Shown here piece by piece: positions 1 to 7,742 of a DNA stretch of 39,765 nucleotides. The stretch is from contig DASQAT010000057.1 in assembly GCA_035635555.1 (NCBI GenBank), positions 1-39,765 of the forward strand, in the 5' to 3' direction. Each line of letters begins with the position of its first letter. Position 1 is the first letter of the stretch. Source of the stretch: Candidatus Dormiibacterota bacterium. Its GTDB lineage: Bacteria; Acidobacteriota; Polarisedimenticolia; Gp22-AA2. A program made the position numbers and the translations under genes. Under the pieces are notes generated by a model, which was not told where the DNA came from, ran no database searches, and worked only from the letters and a program-made list of their open reading frames with translations.

Positions 1-1
1 G

Positions 2-34
2 GAATCGGTCTTCCGCTACCTGGTCGCCGGATGA
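2..34 (+). CDS. 3' end of an unidentified upstream gene (partial)
   Basis: The first bases read as ten codons ending ESVFRYLVAG and then TGA at 32-34, in the same direction as the regulator that follows about 70 bases later. The segment is too short to identify. Genes upstream of NtrC-type regulators are often sensor kinases, but nothing visible here tests that. Another frame could be the real one. Confidence 0.3.
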   Translation, partial: ESVFRYLVAG

Positions 35-61
35 GGCGGGGCAACGACTTGCACCAGCCCT

Positions 62-86
62 TCCCTCCCCCCTGCGTGGGGAGGGA
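62..86. repeat. 9-bp perfect inverted repeat (hairpin) ahead of the first regulator gene
   Basis: TCCCTCCCC at 62-70 pairs exactly with GGGGAGGGA at 78-86 around a 7-base loop. No T-run follows, so it is not a classical intrinsic terminator. It lies between the upstream stop codon (34) and the ribosome-binding site (GGAGGG, 93-98) of the next gene. It could stabilise or terminate the upstream message, or be a copy of a dispersed palindromic element. No second copy was noticed in this window. Confidence 0.4.
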
Positions 87-105
87 CAGGGTGGAGGGTC
101 GATGA

Positions 106-1455
106 ATGGACAGCGTCCTCGTCATCGACGACGAGAAGAACATCCGCGCGCTTCTGGCCAAGGTGCTGAGCCAGGACCAGGTCGAGGTGTATTCGGCGGG
201 GACGGGGGCCGAGGGCATGCAGATGGCCGACGAGCACGAGCCCGACCTGGTGCTGCTGGACCTCCGGTTGCCCGACACCAGCGGCCTGGAAGTCCTGCGC
301 CTGCTCAGGGCCCGCCACCCGGAGGCCATCGTCATCATGATGACCGCCTTCGGCCAGGTGGAGAGCGCGGTCGAGGCCATCAAGTCCGGCGCCACCGACT
401 ATCTCGAGAAGCCGTTCGACCGCCTGGACAAGCTGCGCGTGGCCGTGGGTCGCGCGCTCGAGGAGTCGCGGGCGCGCCGCGAGATCCACCGCCTGCGCGA
501 GCTGCAGGAGAAGATGTACGGCGCCGACCGCATGGTGGGGGACTCGTCGTTCACGCGCGGGCTGCGCGATCTGATCCGCCAGCTCGCGGCGAGCGAGGCC
601 CAGACGATCCTCGTGCAGGGAGAGACGGGGACGGGCAAGGAGCTGGTGGCGCGGGCGCTGCACTACGGCAGCGCGCGGCGCGAGCTGCCCCTCATCGAGG
701 TCAACTGCGCGGCGATCCCGGACACGCTCTTCGAAAGCGAGCTGTTCGGCCACGAGAAGGGCGCCTTCACCGGAGCGACCGACCAGAAAAAGGGGCGCTT
801 CGAGCTGGCGGATGGCGGGACGATCCTGATCGACGGCGTGAGCGAGCTGCAGCCGTCGCTTCAGGGGAAGCTCCTGAGGGTGGTGCAGGAACGCTCGTTC
901 GAGCGCCTGGCGGGCACCCGGACGATCTCGGTGGACGTGAGGATCCTGGCCTCGACCCAGGCCGATCTCGAGGCGCTGGTCCTGGCCGGGAGCTTTCGGA
1001 AGGACCTGTTCTACCGGTTGAACGTCATCCGTATCGAGATTCCGCCGTTGCGGGATCGACTGGAGGACGTGCCGGTCCTGGCACAGCAGGTCCTGCTCGA
1101 GATCGCGCGGAAGGCGGGCGCCCCGCCGAAGCGGCTGACGAAGGGGGCCCTGGACCGGCTGATCCGGCACGCGTGGCCGGGGAACGTGAGGGAGCTGCAG
1201 AACGTGCTCGAAAGCGCCGCGATCCTGGAGGACGGAGCGGAGATCCCGGCCGAGGCGGTCCGGGTCGGAGACGTCAGGCCCGCCTCTCCGGTCGCGGCGG
1301 CGGTGCAGAAGCTTTGTTCACTGGCCCAGATCGAGGAGGCGTACATCCGCGAAGTCCTGCGCATCACCGGCAACAACCGCAGCGAGGCGGCGCGGATCCT
1401 GGGCATCAACCGGAAGACCCTCCTCGAAAAACGCAAGCGATACGGGATTCCCTGA
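106..1455 (+). CDS. NtrC-family sigma-54-dependent response regulator with altered Walker B
   Basis: 449 aa with three domains. The receiver (about 1-115) has acidic residues D8/D9, phospho-acceptor D52, T80 and K102. The AAA+ domain (about 140-370) has Walker A GETGTGKE (172-179), the sigma-54 contact loop GAFTGA (219-224) and the arginine-finger segment FRKDLFYRLNV. A Fis-type helix-turn-helix (NNRSEAARILGINRKTL) is at the C-terminus. Such proteins use ATP hydrolysis to open sigma-54 promoters. The Walker B segment reads LIDGVSEL where the family has DE, so the catalytic glutamate is Gly244. That predicts poor ATP hydrolysis. GGAGGG at 93-98 selects this ATG over the out-of-frame ATG at 102. 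It is first in a co-directional run with dksA-like, lapAB and gpmI; no cognate kinase is visible. Confidence 0.93.
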   Translation: MDSVLVIDDEKNIRALLAKVLSQDQVEVYSAGTGAEGMQMADEHEPDLVLLDLRLPDTSGLEVLRLLRARHPEAIVIMMTAFGQVESAVEAIKSGATDYLEKPFDRLDKLRVAVGRALEESRARREIHRLRELQEKMYGADRMVGDSSFTRGLRDLIRQLAASEAQTILVQGETGTGKELVARALHYGSARRELPLIEVNCAAIPDTLFESELFGHEKGAFTGATDQKKGRFELADGGTILIDGVSELQPSLQGKLLRVVQERSFERLAGTRTISVDVRILASTQADLEALVLAGSFRKDLFYRLNVIRIEIPPLRDRLEDVPVLAQQVLLEIARKAGAPPKRLTKGALDRLIRHAWPGNVRELQNVLESAAILEDGAEIPAEAVRVGDVRPASPVAAAVQKLCSLAQIEEAYIREVLRITGNNRSEAARILGINRKTLLEKRKRYGIP

Positions 1456-1497
1456 GGCTCGCGCTCGGCCCGCGGGACGGAAAGGACAGCTTCCACG

Positions 1498-1857
1498 ATG
1501 GCGATGCCCAAGAAACAGGTCGAAACGTACAAGAAGCGCCTCCTCGAGAAGAAGAAGGGACTGTCGGAGGCGTACAACAAGAACAAGACCTACGGCAGGC
1601 TGACGGAGGACGAGGGGACGCAGGACCTCGCGGACAAGGCGTCGAGCGCCTACACGAAGGAGTTTCTCTACTCCCTCTCCAACACCGACCGCGAGGTGCT
1701 GCAGCAGGTGGACGCGGCGCTGCAGCGCATCGCCAAGGGGGCCTATGGCGTGTGCGTGGAGTGCGCAGAGGAGATCGAGAAGAAGCGTCTCGAGGCGGTG
1801 CCGTATGCCAGCCATTGCCTCTCCTGCCAGGGAAAGGTCGAGAAGGGGCTTCTGTAG
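1498..1857 (+). CDS. TraR/DksA-family zinc-finger transcription factor
   Basis: 119 aa. The N-terminus is a basic, coiled-coil-like helix. A four-cysteine zinc finger follows: C86-x2-C89 and C107-x2-C110. Between them lies a DxxDxA tip motif (D43-L-A-D46-K-A48), the acidic tip that DksA inserts into the RNA polymerase secondary channel. Members of the family modulate initiation, often with ppGpp. The protein is shorter than E. coli DksA (151 aa), as is common for the family outside Proteobacteria. The start is ATG 1498 with AAAGGA at 1481-1486; ATG 1504 is a possible alternative. It sits 42 bases after the sigma-54 regulator and 21 before lapAB, suggesting one transcript. Confidence 0.9.
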   Translation: MAMPKKQVETYKKRLLEKKKGLSEAYNKNKTYGRLTEDEGTQDLADKASSAYTKEFLYSLSNTDREVLQQVDAALQRIAKGAYGVCVECAEEIEKKRLEAVPYASHCLSCQGKVEKGLL

Positions 1858-1878
1858 GATCGGCCCCTCGGGACAGCG

Positions 1879-3261
1879 ATGAAGATCCGCACCGTTCTCT
1901 ACCTGATGTTCGGGGCGATCGTCGTCATCGTCCTGTCCATCCTCTACGGCACGAACAAGGACACACTCGACAGCCAGATCGTCTTCGGCCACGGCCTGCA
2001 CATCCCCGTCTGGTTCGCGCTGCTCCTGGCGAGCGGTGTGTCCATGCTGGTACCGCTCCTGTTCGGCGTTCTGCGCGATCTGCGTCGCATGCTGCGTGAT
2101 TTCAGCGTCAGGCGCCAGGCGCGCTCACGCCAGGAGGCGGAGGAGCTCTACCTGCGCGGCGTCGAGTCGATGCTGAACGGACGCGAGGAGAGAGCCCTCG
2201 AGCATTTCAACGAGGTGCTGGCGATCGACCCGAACCATTTCGAGGCCCTCCTGAAGGGAGGGGAGGTGCTGCGGGGACTGCGGCGCTACGCCGAGGCGAT
2301 CGAGTTTCACCGGCGCGCCGCGCGCGTGAAGGAGGACGACCTGCACCCGCTCTACTCGCTGGTCTCCGACTACGAGGAGTCGGGAGCGCGGGAGAACGCC
2401 AAGGGTGTCCTGAATCGCATCATCGAGCTGAACCCCAAGCGCTCCCTGGCCGCCAGCCGGAAGTACCGGGCCATCTGCGTCAGCGAAGGCGCCTGGGAGA
2501 AGGCCTGGGAGATCCAGAAGCGCATCGAGGACCAGCTCTCCGACATGGGCCGCTCGCGCAAGGCGGAGAAGAAGTACCACCTCGGCATCCGCTACATGCT
2601 GGCGCAGAGTCTTCTCCAGGCCGGCAAGGCCCGCGACGCGGTCGGCATGCTCCGCCGGCTCGTCGCCATGGAGCCGGCCTTCGTCCCGGCCCCCCTCGCC
2701 CTGGGCAGGGCGCTCCTGGCTCTGCGGCAGCCGGAGGAGGCCGTCGAAGTGTGGGATAAGGCGTACGAGGCGACCGGCCACCCGATCTTCCTGAGCACCA
2801 TCGAGGACCACTATCTGGGCCAGGAGCAGCCGCGCCGGGCGATCGAGGCGCTCAAGGCGGCGATCTGGAAGAGCAAGAAGGACATCATCCCCCGCTTCTT
2901 TCTCGGGAAGCTTTACTACCGTCTCGAGATGATCGACGAGGCGCTGCAGCAGTTCTCCCAGATGAAGGGCCGGGTGACCTACTTCCCCGCCCTGCACTAC
3001 TACCTCGCCAAGATCATGGAGCGCCAGGGAAACATGCGCGAGGCCCTGACGGAGCTCGAGCTCGTTCTGCGTCAGGCCGAAGTGCTTAAAGTGGAATACA
3101 TCTGCGCCACCTGCTCCCGCAAGCACCCCGCCTGGGTCGATTACTGCGAGCGCTGCGGAGAATGGAACAGCATCGTGGTCGATTTCCAGGAGGAGCGTCC
3201 GATCGAGGAGCTCGGCATCAGCACCGCCCCCGTCTACACCGCCGAGTCGGGGGAGGGGTAG
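1879..3261 (+). CDS. lapB: LapA-LapB fusion: membrane-anchored TPR protein with C-terminal rubredoxin-type metal knuckle
   Basis: 460 aa. The N-terminal 65 residues carry two hydrophobic segments (about 5-24 and 42-63) joined by a short loop containing FGHGLHIPVW, which matches the LapA/DUF1049 layout. A TPR solenoid then fills about 75-400. The C-terminus has CATC and CERC pairs (C409, C412, C423, C426), the rubredoxin-like knuckle of LapB/YciM. LapB works at the inner membrane with FtsH to control LpxC and thereby LPS synthesis. E. coli encodes LapA and LapB as two adjacent genes with one LapB membrane helix; here they seem to be one polypeptide. The TAG stop (3259-3261) is immediately followed by the first codon of gpmI in the same frame. 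Confidence 0.85.
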   Translation: MKIRTVLYLMFGAIVVIVLSILYGTNKDTLDSQIVFGHGLHIPVWFALLLASGVSMLVPLLFGVLRDLRRMLRDFSVRRQARSRQEAEELYLRGVESMLNGREERALEHFNEVLAIDPNHFEALLKGGEVLRGLRRYAEAIEFHRRAARVKEDDLHPLYSLVSDYEESGARENAKGVLNRIIELNPKRSLAASRKYRAICVSEGAWEKAWEIQKRIEDQLSDMGRSRKAEKKYHLGIRYMLAQSLLQAGKARDAVGMLRRLVAMEPAFVPAPLALGRALLALRQPEEAVEVWDKAYEATGHPIFLSTIEDHYLGQEQPRRAIEALKAAIWKSKKDIIPRFFLGKLYYRLEMIDEALQQFSQMKGRVTYFPALHYYLAKIMERQGNMREALTELELVLRQAEVLKVEYICATCSRKHPAWVDYCERCGEWNSIVVDFQEERPIEELGISTAPVYTAESGEG

Positions 3262-3264
3262 CTG
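3249..3264 (+). promoter_or_regulatory. ribosome-binding site and CTG start of gpmI, abutting the lapAB stop
   Basis: The purine run GGGGGAGGGG (3249-3258) lies about 5 bases before CTG 3262. It overlaps the last codons and TAG stop of the lapAB reading frame. Termination and re-initiation therefore occur at adjacent codons in the same frame. This is the site that decides the gpmI start. Confidence 0.6.
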
Positions 3265-4818
3265 GCCGCCAACGCTCTCCCCGCGGTCCTCGTCGTCCTC
3301 GACGGCTGGGGCCACAGTGACGCCACCGAAGGAAACGCCATCGCGGCGAGCCGGCCGCGCTTCATGGAACGGCTCGCCCGCGACTTCCCCACGGGTCTGC
3401 TCGCGGCCTCCGGCGAAGCGGTCGGCCTGCCGCCGGGCGTGATCGGAAACTCCGAGGTCGGCCACCTGTGCCTCGGCGCCGGGCGTGTCGTCCTGCAGGA
3501 CCTGTCGCGCATCAACCGCGCCATCCGCGACGGCGAGTTCGACCGGAACGAGGTCCTCGCGGAGGCGTTCGCCGCCGCGGCACGCGAGGGGGCGGCCCTC
3601 CATGTCGTGGGGCTCCTCAGCGACGGCGGGGTACACAGCCACATCGACCACTTCGAATCGATCGTCCGGTCGGCGGCCAGGCGCGGCGTGCGGAACCTCT
3701 TCCTGCACGCCTTCACCGACGGCCGCGACACGCCCCCCCGGAGCGCGCTTGCGTACGTGCGACGCGCCGAGTCGATCCTGCGCGAGATCTCCCTGGGACG
3801 CATCGCGACGGTCTCCGGGCGGTACTACGCCATGGACCGCGACACGCGCTGGGACCGCACCGAGAAGGCGTACCGGGCCCTGGTCCTGGGCGAGGGACAG
3901 GCGCATCCATCCGCCCTCGCGGCGGTCGAGTCCGGATACGCCGCGGGGCTTTCGGACGAGTTCTTCGTGCCGTCGATCGTGCGCGGATCCGCCACCGGTT
4001 CGGGGCGCGACACGCGCGTCCTGGACGGCGACGCCCTGGTGTTCTTCAACTTCCGCGCCGATCGCGCGCGCCAGCTCACACGCGCCTTTACCGAGACGGC
4101 GTTCGGCGGCTTCCCCCTGCCGGCCCGGCCCGCGCTCGCCCGGTTCGTGTGCTTCACGGCCTACGACCGCTCCTGGACCCTTCCGGTCGCGTTTCCGCCG
4201 CAACGGCTGACCGGAATCCTGGGCGAGGTCGTCAGCCAGGCCGGCCTTCCCCAGCTGCGCATCGCCGAGACCGAGAAGTACGCGCACGTCACCTACTTCT
4301 TCAACGGCGGCGAGGAGCACGTCTTCCCCGGCGAAGAGCGCTGCCTCGTCCCCTCGCCGAGGATCGCCACCTACGACACCCAGCCGGAGATGAGCGCCCC
4401 CGAGCTGACCCGGGAGGTCCTGCAGCGGCTCGCCCGGAAGCCCCGCCAGGTGGTCATCCTGAACTACGCCAACGCCGACATGGTCGGACACACCGGGAGG
4501 TTCGACCCGACCGTCGCCGCCTGCCGGGTCATCGACCGTTCCGTCGAGGCGGTGGTCGGGGAGACCCTGCGTCTCGGCGGCTTCGCGGTCGTGACGGCGG
4601 ACCACGGCAACGCCGAGCAGATGATCGATCCCGCGAACGGGACGCCGGTCACGGCGCACACGATGAACCCTGTCCCGGTGCACGTGGTCGCCCCGGGGAT
4701 GGAGGGGAAAAGGGTGCGGGAGGGGGGGCTTCTGTCGGACGTCGCTCCGACGATGCTCGCGATTCTGGGCCTGCGCCCCCCCGACGAGATGGAGGGCCGG
4801 TCACTGCTGGTGGGCTAG
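3262..4818 (+). CDS. gpmI: 2,3-bisphosphoglycerate-independent phosphoglycerate mutase
   Basis: Cofactor-independent mutase interconverting 3- and 2-phosphoglycerate using two Mn ions and a phosphoserine intermediate. The family N-terminal motif LDGWG, the catalytic serine in GNSEVGH (Ser64 in this numbering) and metal ligands in NYANADMVGH and TADHGNAEQM are all present. LDGWG lies upstream of the first ATG (3364), so an ATG start would delete essential sequence. Between the preceding stop and LDGWG no ATG, GTG or TTG exists in frame. The only plausible initiator is CTG at 3262, directly after the lapAB TAG, with GGAGG at 3252-3256. This gives 518 aa, the normal family length. Readthrough of the TAG is the alternative. 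Confidence 0.9.
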   Translation: MAANALPAVLVVLDGWGHSDATEGNAIAASRPRFMERLARDFPTGLLAASGEAVGLPPGVIGNSEVGHLCLGAGRVVLQDLSRINRAIRDGEFDRNEVLAEAFAAAAREGAALHVVGLLSDGGVHSHIDHFESIVRSAARRGVRNLFLHAFTDGRDTPPRSALAYVRRAESILREISLGRIATVSGRYYAMDRDTRWDRTEKAYRALVLGEGQAHPSALAAVESGYAAGLSDEFFVPSIVRGSATGSGRDTRVLDGDALVFFNFRADRARQLTRAFTETAFGGFPLPARPALARFVCFTAYDRSWTLPVAFPPQRLTGILGEVVSQAGLPQLRIAETEKYAHVTYFFNGGEEHVFPGEERCLVPSPRIATYDTQPEMSAPELTREVLQRLARKPRQVVILNYANADMVGHTGRFDPTVAACRVIDRSVEAVVGETLRLGGFAVVTADHGNAEQMIDPANGTPVTAHTMNPVPVHVVAPGMEGKRVREGGLLSDVAPTMLAILGLRPPDEMEGRSLLVG

Positions 4819-4863
4819 AAGCCGCGCGAACCAGCGAGGCTTCCGGCTCCCGGGAAGGGCCGG

Positions 4864-5547
4864 TTGAGGATCGTTGCGCGCGCCGCGGCACGCCTCCTCG
4901 AGGCGCTTGTCCCGGTGCTGTTTCCCGCCGACTGCCTGGCGTGCGGAAGGGCGCTCCCCTGTCGCCAGGAGGGGGGTGTCTGCGCGTCCTGCTGGGAGAG
5001 CCTGCCCTGGCTCCCGGGCTACCGGCCGCGCCGCGGCCCCCTGCAGGCCCTCCTCTGGGGGGCGGAGTACGAGGGGACGATCCGCCACCTCGTCCACGGC
5101 TTCAAGTTCGCCGACATGGACTACCTCGGCCCCGCCCTCGGCAGGCGCATGGTCTTCCGGCTCGCCCCTCTCATCTTCGCGGAGCGTCCCGATCTCGTCG
5201 TGCCGGTACCTCTGCACCTCTGGCGCCGCTATCGCAGGGGATACAACCAGGCCGAACGCCTGGCCCTCGCCATTGCCCGTCGCACCCTCCTGCCTCTGGA
5301 CACGGCCGCCCTGAGGCGGCGCCGCGCCGGGCGCCGTCAGCTCGGCCTGTCGCGCAGCGAGAGGCTGCGGTCCCTGGCCGGATGCTTCGTGGCACGACCC
5401 GGACGGGCCCGCGGCCGCACCATCCTGCTGGTCGACGATGTCGTGACCACGGGAGCGACGCTCGAGGCGTGTGCCCGAGCGCTTCTCGCCGCCGGGGCCC
5501 GGCGCGTCATCGGGTGCGTCCTGGCACGCACGCCACGAAGTCGGTGA
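4864..5547 (+). CDS. comF: ComF-family phosphoribosyltransferase-like protein
   Basis: 227 aa, 45 bases after gpmI. The N-terminus has a cysteine cluster (C24, C27, C33, C40, C43) typical of the ComF zinc-binding region. The C-terminal half is a type I PRTase fold with the PRPP-binding loop ILLVDDVVTTGAT at about 187-199. ComF proteins are linked to DNA uptake and processing during natural transformation; the PRTase substrate is not established. The best start is TTG 4864, giving the usual hydrophobic lead-in to LFPADCLACG. The spacing suggests cotranscription with gpmI, which may be incidental to function. Confidence 0.85.
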   Translation: MRIVARAAARLLEALVPVLFPADCLACGRALPCRQEGGVCASCWESLPWLPGYRPRRGPLQALLWGAEYEGTIRHLVHGFKFADMDYLGPALGRRMVFRLAPLIFAERPDLVVPVPLHLWRRYRRGYNQAERLALAIARRTLLPLDTAALRRRRAGRRQLGLSRSERLRSLAGCFVARPGRARGRTILLVDDVVTTGATLEACARALLAAGARRVIGCVLARTPRSR

Positions 5548-5607
5548 GCCGGACGCGCGCGAGTCCCCGACAACTCCGCCGAGCGAGGGCCGGCGGCGTC
5601 GCCCCGG

Positions 5608-6069
5608 TCAGACGCTCAGCTTGCGAAGGAACCGCTTGCGCTCGAGCTGCGCCAGGTGGGCGTAATAGGGACCGTTCTCGCGCAGAAGGCGGTCCCAGGT
5701 GTCGATGAACAGGACCAGCCGATCGACGCCGTCCTTGGGGAGCCACACACCGTGGTCGTTGATGCACTTGTAGATGGCCACGCCGGAGTTCGCCGAATAA
5801 TTGACGGGCCGCATGATGCCGATGCAGTACGGGCACTTGACGATGCGCCGCGTTTCATCCTCCCCAAGACGGTAGGCGGGGGCCTCCGACCGCGAGTAGG
5901 CCGTGAGCCGCTTGACGCGGTCGGCCGGCAGCGACTTCGGCCCGATCTCGATGATCCACTTCAGACGACCCTCCTCCAGCCAGGTCCCGCCGCACCCGTC
6001 GCAGATCTCGACCGGTACATTGCAGTACCTCTTGGCGGCCATCGCGCCGCCGCAGCCCGAGCAGAACAT
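5608..6069 (-). CDS. tandem zf-TFIIB zinc-ribbon protein
   Basis: 153 aa, probably cytoplasmic. Two zinc ribbons of the zf-TFIIB type are visible. The first uses C3, C6, C23 and C26 and continues with GGTWLEEGRLK, the family hallmark. The second uses C79, C82 and C102, with H106 or D105 where a fourth cysteine is usual, followed by GVWLPKDGVDRL. No enzyme domain is present. The start at 6069 is chosen because GGAGGAG sits just upstream; ATG 6096 lies in frame but has no such site. The gene is convergent with comF. Function is unknown; such proteins are thought to bind metal or nucleic acid. Confidence 0.8.
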   Translation of the reverse strand: MFCSGCGGAMAAKRYCNVPVEICDGCGGTWLEEGRLKWIIEIGPKSLPADRVKRLTAYSRSEAPAYRLGEDETRRIVKCPYCIGIMRPVNYSANSGVAIYKCINDHGVWLPKDGVDRLVLFIDTWDRLLRENGPYYAHLAQLERKRFLRKLSV

Positions 6070-6093
6070 CGAATCTCCTCCCGAAGTCGTGTT

Positions 6094-6122
6094 CATATAC
6101 GACCAAAAGCCGTGTCCCGCAA
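6094..6122 (-). promoter_or_regulatory. candidate sigma-70 promoter of the zinc-ribbon gene
   Basis: On the minus strand TTGCGG (6122-6117) and TATATG (6099-6094) are separated by 17 bases and lie about 25 bases before the start codon. The -35 box is weak and the -10 box is good. Only the sequence supports it. Confidence 0.4.
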
Positions 6123-6276
6123 CGCCTTTCAGAGAATGTCCTGTCAGCATAATGCGGGGGCCCGCGCCACGCGCGCCGGGGTCGGCCGATGGTCGCGGGG
6201 GGGGCGGCCGTGCCCGCCGACGGCGGTTGTCCTTGCCGCGCACGCGAGGAGGTGACACAATTCCCGCGCCGGGAGC

Positions 6277-6486
6277 ATGGCGCAGGTGCGAATCGAGACG
6301 AAACCATCGAGGGTCAGCCGCCTGCCGCGTCCATTTCGCCGTCGGCTCCGCGGGCGCGCGGCTGTGGGCGCGGTCATCACCCTCGTCACCTTCCTCGGAT
6401 CCGTGCTGGCCGCGACCCTGGGACCGGTGGCGGGTGACCCGCTGCCGGCCCCTCTGCTCCTGCTGCTCACGCTGATCCGGGGATAG
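6277..6486 (+). CDS. possible small membrane protein (69 codons)
   Basis: An open frame from ATG 6277 to TAG encodes a basic N-terminus (about 1-28, rich in Arg) and then one or two hydrophobic stretches (AAVGAVITLVTFLGSVLA and PAPLLLLLTLI). A GGGAG lies just upstream. No family is recognised. It fills part of the 582-base gap between the zinc-ribbon gene and the cyclophilin-like gene. The reverse strand is also open here, as expected at this GC content, so this may be chance. Confidence 0.25.
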   Translation: MAQVRIETKPSRVSRLPRPFRRRLRGRAAVGAVITLVTFLGSVLAATLGPVAGDPLPAPLLLLLTLIRG

Positions 6487-6518
6487 GAGCGTGTCCGAGG
6501 AGCCTGTGGGACCGCGGT

Positions 6519-6547
6519 TTGACAGCCCCCACATCCTGTCGTAGCAT
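6519..6547 (+). promoter_or_regulatory. sigma-70-type promoter of the cyclophilin-like gene
   Basis: TTGACA (6519-6524) and TAGCAT (6542-6547) are separated by exactly 17 bases. The -35 is a perfect consensus. Transcription would start near 6554, leaving a leader of about 100 bases that contains the hairpin and palindrome listed next. Confidence 0.65.
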
Positions 6548-6555
6548 CATGGGGG

Positions 6556-6603
6556 CGCGCGGCCTTGTCGCCGCGCGTCGTTGTTTGAGGGCCGGTGCAC
6601 CGG
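6556..6603 (+). promoter_or_regulatory. structured 5' leader: 8-bp GC hairpin and 12-bp palindrome
   Basis: CGCGCGGC (6556-6563) pairs perfectly with GCCGCGCG (6570-6577) around a 6-base loop, followed by TCGTTGTTTG, a terminator-like layout. Downstream, CCGGTGCACCGG (6592-6603) is a perfect 12-base palindrome. Both lie between the promoter and the gene at 6652. They could act as attenuator and operator, or the hairpin could simply protect the 5' end. Confidence 0.45.
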
Positions 6604-6651
6604 TATCCCCCGTTGTGGAAGAGAATCGAACTTGGCGATGAGGTGCGAGAG

Positions 6652-7644
6652 ATGAATGCTTGTTCCCTTATGAAGCGAAGCGGGTCGGCCGCGCGGCGTG
6701 CGGGCGCGCTCGTTCCCCTGTCCCTGGCGCTCTCTGCGGCGCTCCTGAGCGCCCCCTCCCCGGCCCTCGGCGAGGACGCGGCCAAGCTGTACGTCCACAT
6801 CGAGACGCCGGGACGGTTCTCGTACTCGGGCGACCCGACCCAGGTCTCGATTCTCTTCAAGAACGAGGGGACCGCCGCGTGGGTCAACCCGGGTCTCGAC
6901 ATCGAGGCGGGGTTTCAGGTGTTCGACAGCGACGGGAACAAGCTGGAAAGGGCGAAGGTGCCGGCGGCGTCCAAGGAGGGGCAGCCGAAGATCCTCGAGG
7001 CGAACGCCTACTTCGGGAAAATCGTCAACCTCAACGAGCACTTCCCGAAGATCTCCGGAATCGGCACGTATCGCATCACCTGGTCGGCCGCCGGCATTCC
7101 CGAGCAGACGCTGGCGACGCGCATCATCAGGAAGTACGACCCTTCGAAGGAGTACCAGGCGGTCATCGACACCGACTTCGGCAAGATCGTCATTGATTTC
7201 TATAAGGATCTGGCCCCGTTCCACACCCGGAACTTCATCGACCTGGTCAACCTGGACTTCTACAACGGCCTCCTGTTCCATCGGATCGTGAAGGGTGAGT
7301 CGATCTTCGGCGGCTCGCCGACGGCCGACGAGCGCGGCTCGCCCGGCTACAACGTCTCGCCCGAGCCGAACGGGCTCAAGGTCCTGCCGGGTGTCGTGGC
7401 CCAGGTGCGCAACTCGCAGACCGGCGCCGAAGAGTCGGGAAGCATCTTCATGATCGCCGCGACCGCACAGCCCGACATGGACGGGAGGGTCACGGTGTTC
7501 GCGCGCGTCGTCGAGGGACTCGACACCGTGAAGACGATCGCCAACGTGCCGACCGTCGGCAGCGCCCCGCGCTCCGCCAGCCGCCCGATCAAGGACATCG
7601 CGATCAAGAAGGTCGAGATCCGGGAGAAGAAGACGAAGTCCTGA
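6652..7644 (+). CDS. secreted cyclophilin-type peptidyl-prolyl isomerase-like protein
   Basis: 330 aa. A signal peptide (basic start, hydrophobic core, cleavage near PALG-ED) precedes an Ig-like beta region (about 45-165) and a C-terminal cyclophilin domain (about 167-320). The domain has TDFGKIVIDFY, the conserved NFIDLV and the catalytic arginine in LLFHRIV. The next positions, normally F-M-x-Q before GG, read E-S-I-F-GG, so three active-site residues of classical cyclophilins are replaced. It may fold as a cyclophilin but have little isomerase activity. ATG 6652 is preferred because it gives a full signal peptide; ATG 6670 is possible. It has its own promoter (6519-6547). Confidence 0.82.
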   Translation: MNACSLMKRSGSAARRAGALVPLSLALSAALLSAPSPALGEDAAKLYVHIETPGRFSYSGDPTQVSILFKNEGTAAWVNPGLDIEAGFQVFDSDGNKLERAKVPAASKEGQPKILEANAYFGKIVNLNEHFPKISGIGTYRITWSAAGIPEQTLATRIIRKYDPSKEYQAVIDTDFGKIVIDFYKDLAPFHTRNFIDLVNLDFYNGLLFHRIVKGESIFGGSPTADERGSPGYNVSPEPNGLKVLPGVVAQVRNSQTGAEESGSIFMIAATAQPDMDGRVTVFARVVEGLDTVKTIANVPTVGSAPRSASRPIKDIAIKKVEIREKKTKS

Positions 7645-7742
7645 GCCCGGGCCCGCAGGTCCTGACGTTCCCCCCCCGCCGCCCCAGGTGGTTCGTGCCG
7701 GCCGGCATCGCCGACAGGGTCCGTTCGGCGCATGCGGGCGAC

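Noticed and set aside
2125-4683. Very long minus-strand open frame (852 codons) over lapAB and gpmI
   Set aside because: High GC leaves antisense frames open. The plus strand encodes recognisable LapB and GpmI motifs, and the antisense product is low-complexity Arg/Val/Gly/Asp.
3468-5708. 746-codon plus-strand frame overlapping gpmI and comF
   Set aside because: Arg/Pro/Gly-rich shadow in a different frame from two well-recognised genes.
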